From the NCBI GenBank assembly GCA_021817025.1, contig JAKAWF010000074.1, forward strand, positions 1-13,434: a DNA stretch of 13,434 nt. The letters run 5' to 3'. The DNA comes from a bacterium (GTDB taxonomy: Bacteria > Chloroflexota > Dormibacteria > UBA8260 > Bog-877). Under the pieces are notes generated by a model. The model did no database searches. It was not told the DNA's origin and was given only the letters and a program-made list of their open reading frames with translations. The first letter of the stretch is position 1. Each line of letters begins with the position of its first letter. Below are positions 1 to 6,481 of the stretch, in pieces. The position numbers and the translations under genes were made by a program.

Positions 1-124
1 AACCACAGCTCATGCGGAGGTAGCTCCGCTCCTTGAGGCTGAGCTCCAGTTTGGCCGTGCCGCGCCCAGGCCGTGCCCGGGAGCTGGGGAACCAACGGTC
101 GACGACCATCAGCTCGGAGCCATA
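1..124 (-). pseudogene. TnpB (IS200/IS605 OrfB) C-terminal remnant, cut by window edge
   Basis: Reading the minus strand from 124 gives YGSELMVVDRWFPSS followed by a stretch resembling AKLELSLKERSY and ending MSCG. This matches the end of IS605-family TnpB, an RNA-guided nuclease: the VDRWFPSSKxCSxCG segment and the later YxCxxCG half of its zinc ribbon. The reading frame is stopped by a TGA at 148-146, so the N-terminal catalytic part is absent here. The zinc-ribbon cysteines are mostly lost: the positions of the CxxC pair read Arg, and the first Cys of the second pair also reads Arg (YLRMSCG). The piece is therefore a decayed remnant lying just beyond the 3' end of the hydrogenase operon. 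The family call is from recognised motifs; decay is inferred from the stop and the lost cysteines. Confidence 0.72.
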
Positions 125-168
125 CCCCTGGCAAAGGTGCGAGGGTCAGGGTCGCCAAAATGGCCTGC

Positions 169-759
169 TCACCGCCAGCGATCCAACGCCGCCGCGACCA
201 GATCCGTGGCGGCGGCCAGGGTTTTTTCCACGCTTGCGCTCAGGACCAGAGAGAGGCCATCCAGACTCTCGGGTTGGCAGCCGAGAATGAGCAGGCGCCG
301 GGGCAGGACTCCGAGCTCGCCAGCCAGAATCAGAGCGCGGTCCGGGGTGGCCCAGTGCATGTCCGCCAGGAAGTCGCGCCGGGCGGCGGGCGTGAGATCA
401 TGGAGGTCCGGAACCTGAGGTTCCAGTAGGTGAAGGCTCCCAGGGGTGGCCCCCATCTCCACCGCGTCCAGCAGCAGCAGAGCATCGTAGCCGCTCAGCA
501 ACTCCTGCACCAGGTGAACCCCCCCGATTCCAAACTCCCTGATTGTGACTCTGAGATTGTTTCGGAAGCCCGGTCGGCCATCATCTGGCGGCGCAATCTG
601 CGACCAGCTCGGTCGGGACATAAGTCGCTCAGCCATGGCTACCCCGAAGCCGTCATCTCCCCGCAGCATGTTCCCCATACCGGCGATGAGGACCTTGAGC
701 TCCGCCGGCACCTCCTCAGGCAGCGTCTCGCCAAAGTTAGGAATCAATTCGGACTCCAT
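169..759 (-). CDS. [NiFe]-hydrogenase maturation protease (M52, HyaD/HycI family)
   Basis: This endopeptidase removes the C-terminal extension of the hydrogenase large subunit after Ni-Fe insertion, in the cytoplasm. The 196-aa product has the family signature VLIAGMGNMLRGDDGFG at about residues 34-50, with the metal-sensing acidic residue in it. It also has LLLLDAVEMG with the second acidic residue, a His in ADMHWATPDRAL, and the closing GCQPES (family GxQPE). The ATG at 759 gives a normal length with a roughly 30-residue N-terminal extension. The frame is open further upstream to 1026, but that part is unlike the family and overlaps the preceding gene. It is the last gene of the hydrogenase operon, about 110 nt after its neighbour. 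The specific substrate is probably the large subunit encoded at 3648-1759, whose C-terminal tail needs such a protease. Confidence 0.9.
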   Translation of the reverse strand: MESELIPNFGETLPEEVPAELKVLIAGMGNMLRGDDGFGVAMAERLMSRPSWSQIAPPDDGRPGFRNNLRVTIREFGIGGVHLVQELLSGYDALLLLDAVEMGATPGSLHLLEPQVPDLHDLTPAARRDFLADMHWATPDRALILAGELGVLPRRLLILGCQPESLDGLSLVLSASVEKTLAAATDLVAAALDRWR

Positions 760-868
760 CGTCAGCGCGGAGGAGTCACCGCAAGAAGCACCGTGACGGC
801 CCTCGACCCCCTGCCCCGAAGCCTCGCGGGGGAAGTTGATGCCTGGTCCCACTGGTTGGCGGCGGCGG

Positions 869-1273
869 TCAACCCCCCTGGCCGCCATAGGTGCGCGCGA
901 GCCGCTCGGTGGCGCACTGAGCAGCCCTGGCGGCAGATTGATGGCACCAGCAGTCCGGGCCGCACTCGCCGTGCGCTTGACCAGTGAGACCCTCGAACTC
1001 CATCGCGAACCCGCGCTTGCCAGCATCCTTTCCGAGCTCGGTCAACATCCATGTCCCGGGTCCTGCGGGTTCCAGAAAGCCATCGACAGCCACCCGCTCA
1101 ATGACGAGCAGCAGCTCAGGTTCGTCCCCACCCAAGAAGGTGCGCAGCGTGGCAGGGCTGACAGCGCTCCCCAGCCCCTCGCCCGCCATCCAGTACATCA
1201 CCTGGAGAATCTCGTCCCTCCAGAAGAGGTACTCGGAGGCGGGGGGCATGTCGGCAGGTGGCGGCTCACGCAT
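869..1273 (-). CDS. Hydrogenase-operon accessory protein, winged-helix-like with C-terminal Cys/His cluster
   Basis: A 134-aa protein I cannot name. The first 85 or so residues alternate short helices and end in a pattern like a winged-helix fold (ILQVMYWMAGEG, TLRTFLG, LLLVIERVAVDGFLE, WMLTELGKDAGKR). The C-terminal part has HGECGPDCWCH, a C-x3-C-x-C-H cluster that could bind a metal or Fe-S cluster, plus one further Cys (AAQCATERL). The start ATG at 1273 overlaps the previous gene's stop (ATGCGTGA), so the two are translationally coupled. Position between two maturation-protease-like genes suggests a role in maturation, metal handling or electron transfer. The winged-helix reading is a guess from the sequence; the Cys cluster is directly seen. 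Confidence 0.7.
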   Translation of the reverse strand: MREPPPADMPPASEYLFWRDEILQVMYWMAGEGLGSAVSPATLRTFLGGDEPELLLVIERVAVDGFLEPAGPGTWMLTELGKDAGKRGFAMEFEGLTGQAHGECGPDCWCHQSAARAAQCATERLARTYGGQGG

Positions 1274-1766
1274 CAGCCGCCACCTCCGCGCGCAGCAGCC
1301 TCTCCAACTGCCCTACAGCCTCCTCCACCGCCGGCGTGAAGCCCTCACCGTATCCCTGGTCCTCGGGCTCTATCTCGAACACCCATGTGGGGTCGGGCAA
1401 GGCTCCGAAGTGGCCCGCCACGATCAGAGTGTGCTCCAGGCTGATCACCGCCTGGGCCGCCTCCGCCACCATTTCCTGAACGGTGTGGGCGTCCTGGCCG
1501 CCCACCCAGCGATAGCGTCGGATGCTGCCCGGGGCCTCGCCTCGCACCGCTGCGCCGTAGAACACAGCCCGATCGTAGCCTGAGCTGCGGAGGCGGTGGA
1601 CCGCGTCAATGGCTCCGAAGCTGAAGTCATCAACCTCCACCCCAGGGGGCCACCGGCGCTGAGCCAACCTCTGGGCCAAGACCGGTCCGACGGAGTGATC
1701 CCTCAGATACGTGTATCCGATCCCGGCCACCAGGGTGCGCCTAGGCGACTGCATCCGGTCACTCAT
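1266..1766 (-). CDS. Degenerate M52-like (hydrogenase maturation protease homologue) protein
   Basis: The 166-aa product opens with RRTLVAGIGYTYLRDHSVGP, which aligns with the M52 signature GxGNxLxxDDGxG but keeps only part of it: the Asn is Tyr and DDG reads DHS. Later segments follow the protease fold order: VDDFSFGAIDAVHRL, then YDRAVFYGAAVRG in place of the LLLLDA strand, then a long helix and VAGHFGALP. The ATG at 1766 overlaps the large-subunit stop by 8 nt (ATGAGTGA); an internal ATG at 1754 is an alternative. It is directly downstream of the large subunit, so it probably acts on it, perhaps as a chaperone or delivery factor rather than a peptidase. Homology to M52 is moderately supported; loss of catalysis is inferred from the altered motif. 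Confidence 0.75.
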   Translation of the reverse strand: MSDRMQSPRRTLVAGIGYTYLRDHSVGPVLAQRLAQRRWPPGVEVDDFSFGAIDAVHRLRSSGYDRAVFYGAAVRGEAPGSIRRYRWVGGQDAHTVQEMVAEAAQAVISLEHTLIVAGHFGALPDPTWVFEIEPEDQGYGEGFTPAVEEAVGQLERLLRAEVAADA

Positions 1767-3648
1767 CGAGCCCGCAGGCACAGGTGTTGACCTCCCGGCT
1801 GAGCATCAGCTGACCATCAGCGTAGATGTGGGTCGTGCAGGGCATACAGGGATCAAAGCTTCGAATCGTACGCAGGATGTCAATGCCCTTGAAGTCCTCT
1901 GAGTGATCGAAATTCTCCAAGAGCGGAGTGTTGAGGACCGCCTCTTCATAGGGCCCAGGATTGCCGAAGGGGTCGCGAGGGGATGCGTTCCAGGTGGACG
2001 GGGTCAGGATCTGGTAGTTGCGGATGACGCCCTTGTCGATCACGCAGTGATGCGTCAGGAAGCCTCGCCCGGCCCCCCAGAAGCCCACTCCCAAGCGCTC
2101 GTCCTGAGGAATCTCATAGGGGGTCTGGACTCGCATGTCACCCGCCTTCATGCAGTCCCACGACCGCAGCAGGTCGTTCATCGCGACCAGCGCGGTATAG
2201 GCGATGCAGTAGGCCCTCGCCCGGTTGCGCTCGAAGGCGCCCCACTGAGCCGGCACCCGCCACTCCAGCTCCATATCCGGTAGGGTGCCCTTCGGGAGCG
2301 ACATGCGCAGGCTGTGTCCAGTGGATTCGATGAAGGGATTGGCGGGAATCTTGCGCGCCAGAGCGGTGTTGTAAAGGCGCGTGTAGGCGCCCCCCTCCAT
2401 CGCCAAGCGGTCCCAGCGCGGCGCCGTGTCCCAGGTGTACTTCTCCTTCCAACTGGTGCCCCCAGGACGCGGCAACGTCTCCTTGTTCCACATGTGGTAG
2501 GGGCTCAGCGGATTGTTTGCCGGGTCAGTTTGATAGGGGGCCGCCCGATCGGTCCACTCGTCGTAGAAGGAGTGTTCGACGAACTCCTCCACCCCCATGT
2601 TGATCTGCTGCAAGCGGGTGGTGCGAAGCTCGCCGTCCACAATCACGCCCGGGGTGGCCCAGCGGCGCTCGCCCCACTCATCGCAGTTGGCATAGGTGGC
2701 GTCATACGCCTCGGGGTCGTCCCAGATGCCGACGTCGATCTGGTTGGCCGGACGGACTCCGACCTGCCGGTAGGCCGGGTTGGCCTCATACATGAAGTCG
2801 ACCACGTCATCCCAGATCGCCACCACCTTCTTGGCATAGTCGAAGAACTGGACCAAGCGTCCGTAATACTCCTGGAACGAGGTGTTGGAGATAGTGGTGC
2901 TGACGCCACCGGGGACCATGGTTTGGGGGTGAGGGTACTTGGCATGCAGCACCACGTAAGCCTCGCGGGCCAGCCGAGTCATCTCCAGAGCCTCGAGGTA
3001 GAGGTGCCCGCTCAGCGGGTTTAGGTCAGTCATGATGGCACCTATGGTCGAGTACCCGTGCCACTTACCATAGGCCGCGGCGGCGTGGACCGCTCGATCC
3101 CAGACCTCGGGGTTGGTCTCCTTGACCGCCTCTTCGGAGTAGTCCGGCCCCGCCAGCAGGAACAGGTGGAGGGGATGATCGTAGAGGAACTCCATGGCCA
3201 GTCCCAGGTTGCGAACCAGAATCCCGAGCGGCGGGGGCTTGACGCCGAATGCCATCTCCAGGGCCAGCGCCGCCGTTGCCGAGTGCACTCCCCCACACAC
3301 TCCGCAAGCGCGGCTGGAGATGAAGATCGCGTCCCTGGGATCCCGCCCCTTGAGGATCAGCTCGTAGCCGCGGAACAGAGTCGCCATGCTGTTGGTCTCC
3401 AGCACCCGCCGCTCCTTGAGGTCGCACACGGTGTGGAAGGCAAGAGCCCCGGCGACCCGGGTGACCGGGTCGACATTGAACTCCTTGATGTGCCCGTTGC
3501 GGGCCAGCAACTCCCGAACCTGATCAGGGCCAAGACCCGCGGTGGTGGCCGGCCGCACCTTCTGAGTGTCGTAGGCCTGTTCGAAGCCGGCCCTGAGGTG
3601 GGCCTTTCCGGCCTCGTCGAAGTCCACCGGCAGGTTTTTAAAGCACAT
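1759..3648 (-). CDS. [NiFe]-hydrogenase large (catalytic) subunit
   Basis: This 629-aa subunit carries the Ni-Fe(CN)2CO centre that oxidises H2. The L1 motif is SSRACGVCGGVH (Cys 115 and 118) and the L2 motif is SFDPCMPCTTH (Cys 601 and 604, His 607), giving all four metal-binding cysteines. After His 607 there is a 22-residue tail ending in a CxC and GLDE, which the M52 protease should cleave. The N-terminal DPVTRV motif is followed by AGAL where classical enzymes have EGH. Start: ATG at 3648 is preceded by AAGGGAG about 10 nt upstream. An in-frame ATG at 3678 overlaps the previous gene and lacks a ribosome site. Unusually, five small genes separate it from its small subunit. Together with the Tat-less partner, it resembles the soluble actinobacterial-type (group 1h/1l-like) enzymes; exact subgroup needs a tree. 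Confidence 0.95.
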   Translation of the reverse strand: MCFKNLPVDFDEAGKAHLRAGFEQAYDTQKVRPATTAGLGPDQVRELLARNGHIKEFNVDPVTRVAGALAFHTVCDLKERRVLETNSMATLFRGYELILKGRDPRDAIFISSRACGVCGGVHSATAALALEMAFGVKPPPLGILVRNLGLAMEFLYDHPLHLFLLAGPDYSEEAVKETNPEVWDRAVHAAAAYGKWHGYSTIGAIMTDLNPLSGHLYLEALEMTRLAREAYVVLHAKYPHPQTMVPGGVSTTISNTSFQEYYGRLVQFFDYAKKVVAIWDDVVDFMYEANPAYRQVGVRPANQIDVGIWDDPEAYDATYANCDEWGERRWATPGVIVDGELRTTRLQQINMGVEEFVEHSFYDEWTDRAAPYQTDPANNPLSPYHMWNKETLPRPGGTSWKEKYTWDTAPRWDRLAMEGGAYTRLYNTALARKIPANPFIESTGHSLRMSLPKGTLPDMELEWRVPAQWGAFERNRARAYCIAYTALVAMNDLLRSWDCMKAGDMRVQTPYEIPQDERLGVGFWGAGRGFLTHHCVIDKGVIRNYQILTPSTWNASPRDPFGNPGPYEEAVLNTPLLENFDHSEDFKGIDILRTIRSFDPCMPCTTHIYADGQLMLSREVNTCACGLDE

Positions 3649-3655
3649 CAGCCAA

Positions 3656-3973
3656 TCACTCCCTTGTGGCGGCCTCACCCCGTGCGGCGGACGTAGGGCG
3701 GGACTTGAGTCCCGCCGCCACCACCAGCCTGCGGTAATGGCCTCCGACTGCGCTGAGCCCCTGCAGCAACTGACTCAAGGCTTGGTTGATGGTGGCAATG
3801 TCATCCGGCAGCGACTCGGTTTGGCGCGCCACCTGGTCCAAACCACGCGCGAGCTGCTTGGCCAGCCCCGCAGCGCGCCGCAGGTAGACCAAGACCAAGA
3901 CCAGCGTCACCGCCAGCACGACAACGTAGACAGCCGCCAGGGCGAAGGTGATGATCATCAGAACGGCGCTCAA
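3656..3973 (-). CDS. Small single-TM protein 5 of the hydrogenase operon
   Basis: A 105-aa protein with a strongly hydrophobic N-terminal helix (about residues 5-31, rich in Val/Leu/Ala), then RRAAGLAKQLARGL and a long amphipathic helix (TESLPDDIATINQALSQLLQ, about 52-72), with a basic C-terminus. No cofactor motif is visible. Start: TTG at 3973 overlaps the previous stop as TTGA and has GGGAGG/AAGG upstream; ATG at 3958 is the alternative. It ends 7 nt before the large-subunit ATG. Its helical half aligns by eye with that of small protein 3 (LP..I..IN..L..LL.GL versus IP..V..LN..L..VA.GL), suggesting common origin. Probably a membrane anchor or oligomerising helix for the hydrogenase; this is inference from context. 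Confidence 0.85.
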   Translation of the reverse strand: MSAVLMIITFALAAVYVVVLAVTLVLVLVYLRRAAGLAKQLARGLDQVARQTESLPDDIATINQALSQLLQGLSAVGGHYRRLVVAAGLKSRPTSAARGEAATRE

Positions 3974-4269
3974 GTCGCCTTCCCTCCCAGTCGACTCAAC
4001 AAGAGGTCCTCAATGGCGGTGGACGTCTGCTCTATCGACCCTGCGGTGGAGAGCATCTCCTTGGCGGTGGCGATCGTGGCCGATAGCTCCGAGGTGGCAG
4101 CGGTGGAGTGGACGACTCCGACCGCAGCCGTGAGCGTGACCGCGAAGTGTCTTTCAATGTTGTGGGCGGCACGGACCAGTCGCCAGCAGTAGTACAGCAG
4201 CAGGGGCGTCAACACCAACACGATGATGGCCAATGTCACGATCCAGATCAGCTGCGCTGCCAGTAGCAT
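3970..4269 (-). CDS. Small single-TM protein 4 of the hydrogenase operon
   Basis: A 99-aa protein beginning MLLAAQLIWIVTLAIIVLVL: one long N-terminal transmembrane helix (about 2-27) ending in YYCWRLVRAAHNIERHF, followed by a Thr/Ser/Ala-rich helical region (about 45-90) with heptad-like spacing (SELSATIATAKEML, IEQTSTAIEDLL). The ATG at 4269 shares one base with the previous stop (TGATG), a reinitiation arrangement, and the gene overlaps the next one by 4 nt. The frame is open upstream to 4539 but that part is the shadow of small protein 3. No known family recognised. One Cys and two His sit just after the membrane helix. Its role is inferred from position only: membrane attachment or assembly of the hydrogenase. 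Confidence 0.82.
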   Translation of the reverse strand: MLLAAQLIWIVTLAIIVLVLTPLLLYYCWRLVRAAHNIERHFAVTLTAAVGVVHSTAATSELSATIATAKEMLSTAGSIEQTSTAIEDLLLSRLGGKAT

Positions 4270-4565
4270 CACTGGTACCGTCGCTGCGTGGTTGCGGTGG
4301 TGGCCACCGACCGGAGCCCGTCGTCGATGCGGGCCAGACCTGCCGCGACCCCTCCCAGCTGAGCGTTCAAATGGGTCACCTGGGTCGGGATGTGACCGGT
4401 TTCCACCTCGATCGCCCTCACACCCCAGGCGATCATCTCCAACGAGCTCCGCCCGCCAGTGCCGATCCGCTCCAAGACGGTGATGATCCGGTGCACCATG
4501 ACTGCGAGGACCGTGAGGAAGGCCAACGCAGCCAGACAAGCCAGCACGGTCAAGACAACCAGCAT
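4269..4565 (-). CDS. Small single-TM protein 3 of the hydrogenase operon
   Basis: A 98-aa protein: N-terminal transmembrane helix MLVVLTVLACLAALAFLTVL (about 2-24), then HRIITVLERIG and a soluble helical part containing IEVETGHIPTQVTHLNAQLG and LARIDDGLRSV. A textbook ribosome site, GGAGGTGA, lies just upstream of the ATG at 4565, so this start is firm, even though the frame is open to 4646. It lies 4 nt after small protein 2 and is coupled to small protein 4 by TGATG. The soluble part resembles that of small protein 5 (matching ET, P, N and GL spacing), so the two look like paralogues. Function unknown; context suggests a subunit of a hydrogenase membrane complex. Confidence 0.86.
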   Translation of the reverse strand: MLVVLTVLACLAALAFLTVLAVMVHRIITVLERIGTGGRSSLEMIAWGVRAIEVETGHIPTQVTHLNAQLGGVAAGLARIDDGLRSVATTATTQRRYQ

Positions 4566-4569
4566 GGGC

Positions 4570-4884
4570 TCACCTCCTTCCCGCCGACAGGCACGCAGGG
4601 CAGCCCGGGCAATGGCCGGCGTGAACCCCGATTCGGTGCACGGCATGGAGAATCGCGCCCGCTCCCTCGGCGATGTCGGCGACCACTTGATTGGTCCTGA
4701 TGAGCGCAGTTATGTGCACAGTGTTCCGGGCCACCAACTTGCCCACCACCCAGACCTGAGCGGCACCGCTGTCAATCCCGCTGGCCGTTCTCAGGACCGC
4801 GGCCAGCAGCAGTGCTACCACCACCGTCACCATCACGGCGAGGACCAGAGATATCGCCATCAGAACTGTGGCCAGGCTGCTCAT
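4570..4884 (-). CDS. Small single-TM protein 2, with C-terminal CxxCxxC
   Basis: A 104-aa protein with an N-terminal transmembrane helix (about residues 5-31, AISLVLAVMVTVVVALLLAA) and a helical soluble part with ALIRTNQVVADIAEGAGAIL. The latter aligns with ALTTTNEVAAGILAAAGGIA of small protein 1, so the two look like paralogues. Unlike its sisters, it ends in HAGHCPGCPACL, a His plus CxxCxxC arrangement that could hold a metal or Fe-S cluster, or form disulphides. The ATG at 4884 overlaps the stop of small protein 1 (ATGA). GAGGG upstream is a moderate ribosome site. No known family recognised. Role inferred as membrane anchoring, perhaps with an electron-transfer or redox function if the cysteines bind a cofactor. 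Confidence 0.85.
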   Translation of the reverse strand: MSSLATVLMAISLVLAVMVTVVVALLLAAVLRTASGIDSGAAQVWVVGKLVARNTVHITALIRTNQVVADIAEGAGAILHAVHRIGVHAGHCPGCPACLSAGRR

Positions 4885-5195
4885 AACCCGCCCTCTGGAT
4901 GCTCGGTCGCCTCGAACGCGGCGGCCAAACTGGTCGCGTCCCGGGCGATGCCGCCGGCCGCCGCGAGAATCCCAGCGGCCACCTCGTTGGTGGTGGTCAG
5001 TGCGAAGAGGGGGTCGGTGCTGCGACGGATTCGCTGCACCGCGCCGAGACTTCCAACGGCTCCCGCGAGGATCCCTTTCGCCGCGCTCCAGATGCCCAGC
5101 AGAAGAGCGGCTACCAGCAAGACCACGGCCAAAGAGGCGGCTAGACCGATACCCCAGTCCGGGCCCAGAGAGCTGGTCGCAACCGCGGGTCCCAT
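4881..5195 (-). CDS. Small single-TM protein 1 of the hydrogenase operon
   Basis: A 104-aa protein directly after the small subunit. A short polar N-terminus (MGPAVATSSLGPDWG) precedes a transmembrane helix (about 16-37, LAASLAVVLLVAALLLGIW). Then comes AKGILAGAVGSLGAVQRIRRS and an amphipathic helix ALTTTNEVAAGILAAAGGIA (about 64-83). The ATG at 5195 shares a base with the small-subunit stop (TGATG), and AAGGAG sits 8 nt upstream. It overlaps small protein 2 by 4 nt. The soluble part resembles that of small protein 2. No known family recognised. Immediate coupling to the small subunit suggests contact with the electron-exit side of the enzyme, which is inference. Confidence 0.86.
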   Translation of the reverse strand: MGPAVATSSLGPDWGIGLAASLAVVLLVAALLLGIWSAAKGILAGAVGSLGAVQRIRRSTDPLFALTTTNEVAAGILAAAGGIARDATSLAAAFEATEHPEGGL

Positions 5196-6481
5196 CAGGA
5201 CCGCTCCTTGGGCTCGCCGAGTTGGTTGGTGAGCCTCTCCTCCGGCCCGTGGGGCAGCCGCACCTCATGGGTCCGGCAGTCTCGGAGACCGGGCAGGGGC
5301 TTTGTCGCTCCATGGAACTGAACCTTTTCATAGAGGTAGTGCACGACTCGGTCACCCAGCTTGGGTGCCTGGTCACTGTGGGCCCAACCACTGGTGGGTT
5401 GCTCGATCCCTTCCCAGTCCCAGCGCGACTCGCGGTTCAGGTTGCGCTGGCTGAACTGCCGCAAACTCCGGATTGAGCGGCCCAGAACCCTGCTGCCATT
5501 GCTGCTCACCACGGTCCCGGGGGGACGCTTGTAGAAGGGAGAGAACTTGTCGGGGAACCCTGGCATCGTGCAGCCGATGCAAGCGCCGCCGACGTTCATG
5601 CAGCCGCCCATGTGGTTGATGGCCCCACGCGAAGTGATGTTGCACTGCACGACGGGCCCCCAGCAGCCTATCTCTACCAGGCACTCGCGATCTCCGAAGG
5701 CCTTGGCGAAGACCCCCTCCTCGAAGAAGCCCGCGCGCCCACACCCACGGTGCACGGTTTCGCGAAAGAGCCAGGCAGGACGACCCAGCTCATCGAACTC
5801 CGGCAACGGACCTATTCCCTGCAGAAAAAGCAGCACCGCAGCCACCGTCTCCGTGAAGTTGTCACCCACTGGGGAGCATCCGGGAATGTTGATCACCGGT
5901 AGGCCAAGGCTGCTCCGGTAGTCACGTCCCAGGTAGTCCATCAGGCTCATGGAGCCGGTGACGTTACCCGCCGCCGCTGGGACCCCACCCCAAGTGGCAC
6001 AGGTGCCGATTGCGATCGCTGCGGCCGCCCCGGGCGCCATATCGTGGAGCCACTGCATGGTCGGGATCGGTTGCAGAACTCCGTCCGTCATCCGGTCGGG
6101 GTCGTTCTCATCGGCCACCGAACCGGTGCCCATTGCAGACCAGTAGCCCTCCCCGGACCGACGCTCATCCGGCACCGAGCCCTCCAAGATGATCACGTAT
6201 GGAGCGTCCAGCTTGCCCTCCACAGCGTCTCGGTAGTGGCGCATGAATGCCGCGCCGGAGTCGACCGACAGCACTGGGTGATGAAGGATGAGACGTGGCA
6301 GCCCAGGAACCTGGCCCAGGAGCAGCTTCTCGATCGGAGGGCTGGTGGCACCGGTGACCGCAATGGAGCAACCGTCGCAGCTCATCCCGGCAAACCAGTA
6401 GACCGAGATGTGGTCGAATGGCACATCCAAGGCGCCCATCCCGGCCGGACCCGCCTGCGGGACCACCGGCACGGCGGTCAT
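5195..6481 (-). CDS. [NiFe]-hydrogenase small (Fe-S) subunit, Tat-less
   Basis: A 428-aa subunit relaying electrons from the Ni-Fe site through Fe-S clusters. Proximal-cluster ligands: AGMSCDGCS (Cys 35 and 38), GTCATWGG (Cys 161), IPGCSP (Cys 202). Distal: TVHRGC (His 244, Cys 247), Cys 267 and IGCWGP (Cys 273). Medial: Cys 280 and GGACIGCTMPGFPDK (Cys 301 and 304), with an additional nearby Cys 294. There is no twin-arginine signal, so the enzyme should stay in the cytoplasm, as in group 1h-type enzymes. The Asp between the first two cysteines recalls the Asp-ligated proximal cluster reported for the Ralstonia actinobacterial-type enzyme. About 100 residues follow the last cluster motif, a long extension. 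The ATG at 6481 overlaps the stop of the CooC-like gene (ATGA). Confidence 0.95.
   Translation of the reverse strand: MTAVPVVPQAGPAGMGALDVPFDHISVYWFAGMSCDGCSIAVTGATSPPIEKLLLGQVPGLPRLILHHPVLSVDSGAAFMRHYRDAVEGKLDAPYVIILEGSVPDERRSGEGYWSAMGTGSVADENDPDRMTDGVLQPIPTMQWLHDMAPGAAAAIAIGTCATWGGVPAAAGNVTGSMSLMDYLGRDYRSSLGLPVINIPGCSPVGDNFTETVAAVLLFLQGIGPLPEFDELGRPAWLFRETVHRGCGRAGFFEEGVFAKAFGDRECLVEIGCWGPVVQCNITSRGAINHMGGCMNVGGACIGCTMPGFPDKFSPFYKRPPGTVVSSNGSRVLGRSIRSLRQFSQRNLNRESRWDWEGIEQPTSGWAHSDQAPKLGDRVVHYLYEKVQFHGATKPLPGLRDCRTHEVRLPHGPEERLTNQLGEPKERS

Noticed and set aside
760..1026. Long N-terminal extension of the maturation protease from a start at 1026
   Set aside because: The extension overlaps the preceding gene in another frame, is low-complexity Arg/Gly/Ala sequence and is not seen in M52 proteases.
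1903..3696. Long plus-strand open frames opposite the large subunit
   Set aside because: They are antisense shadows in GC-rich DNA with no recognisable motif, while the minus strand encodes a complete hydrogenase subunit.
5195..6481. Twin-arginine signal on the small subunit
   Set aside because: The first 30 residues have no RRxFxK motif or hydrophobic signal helix.
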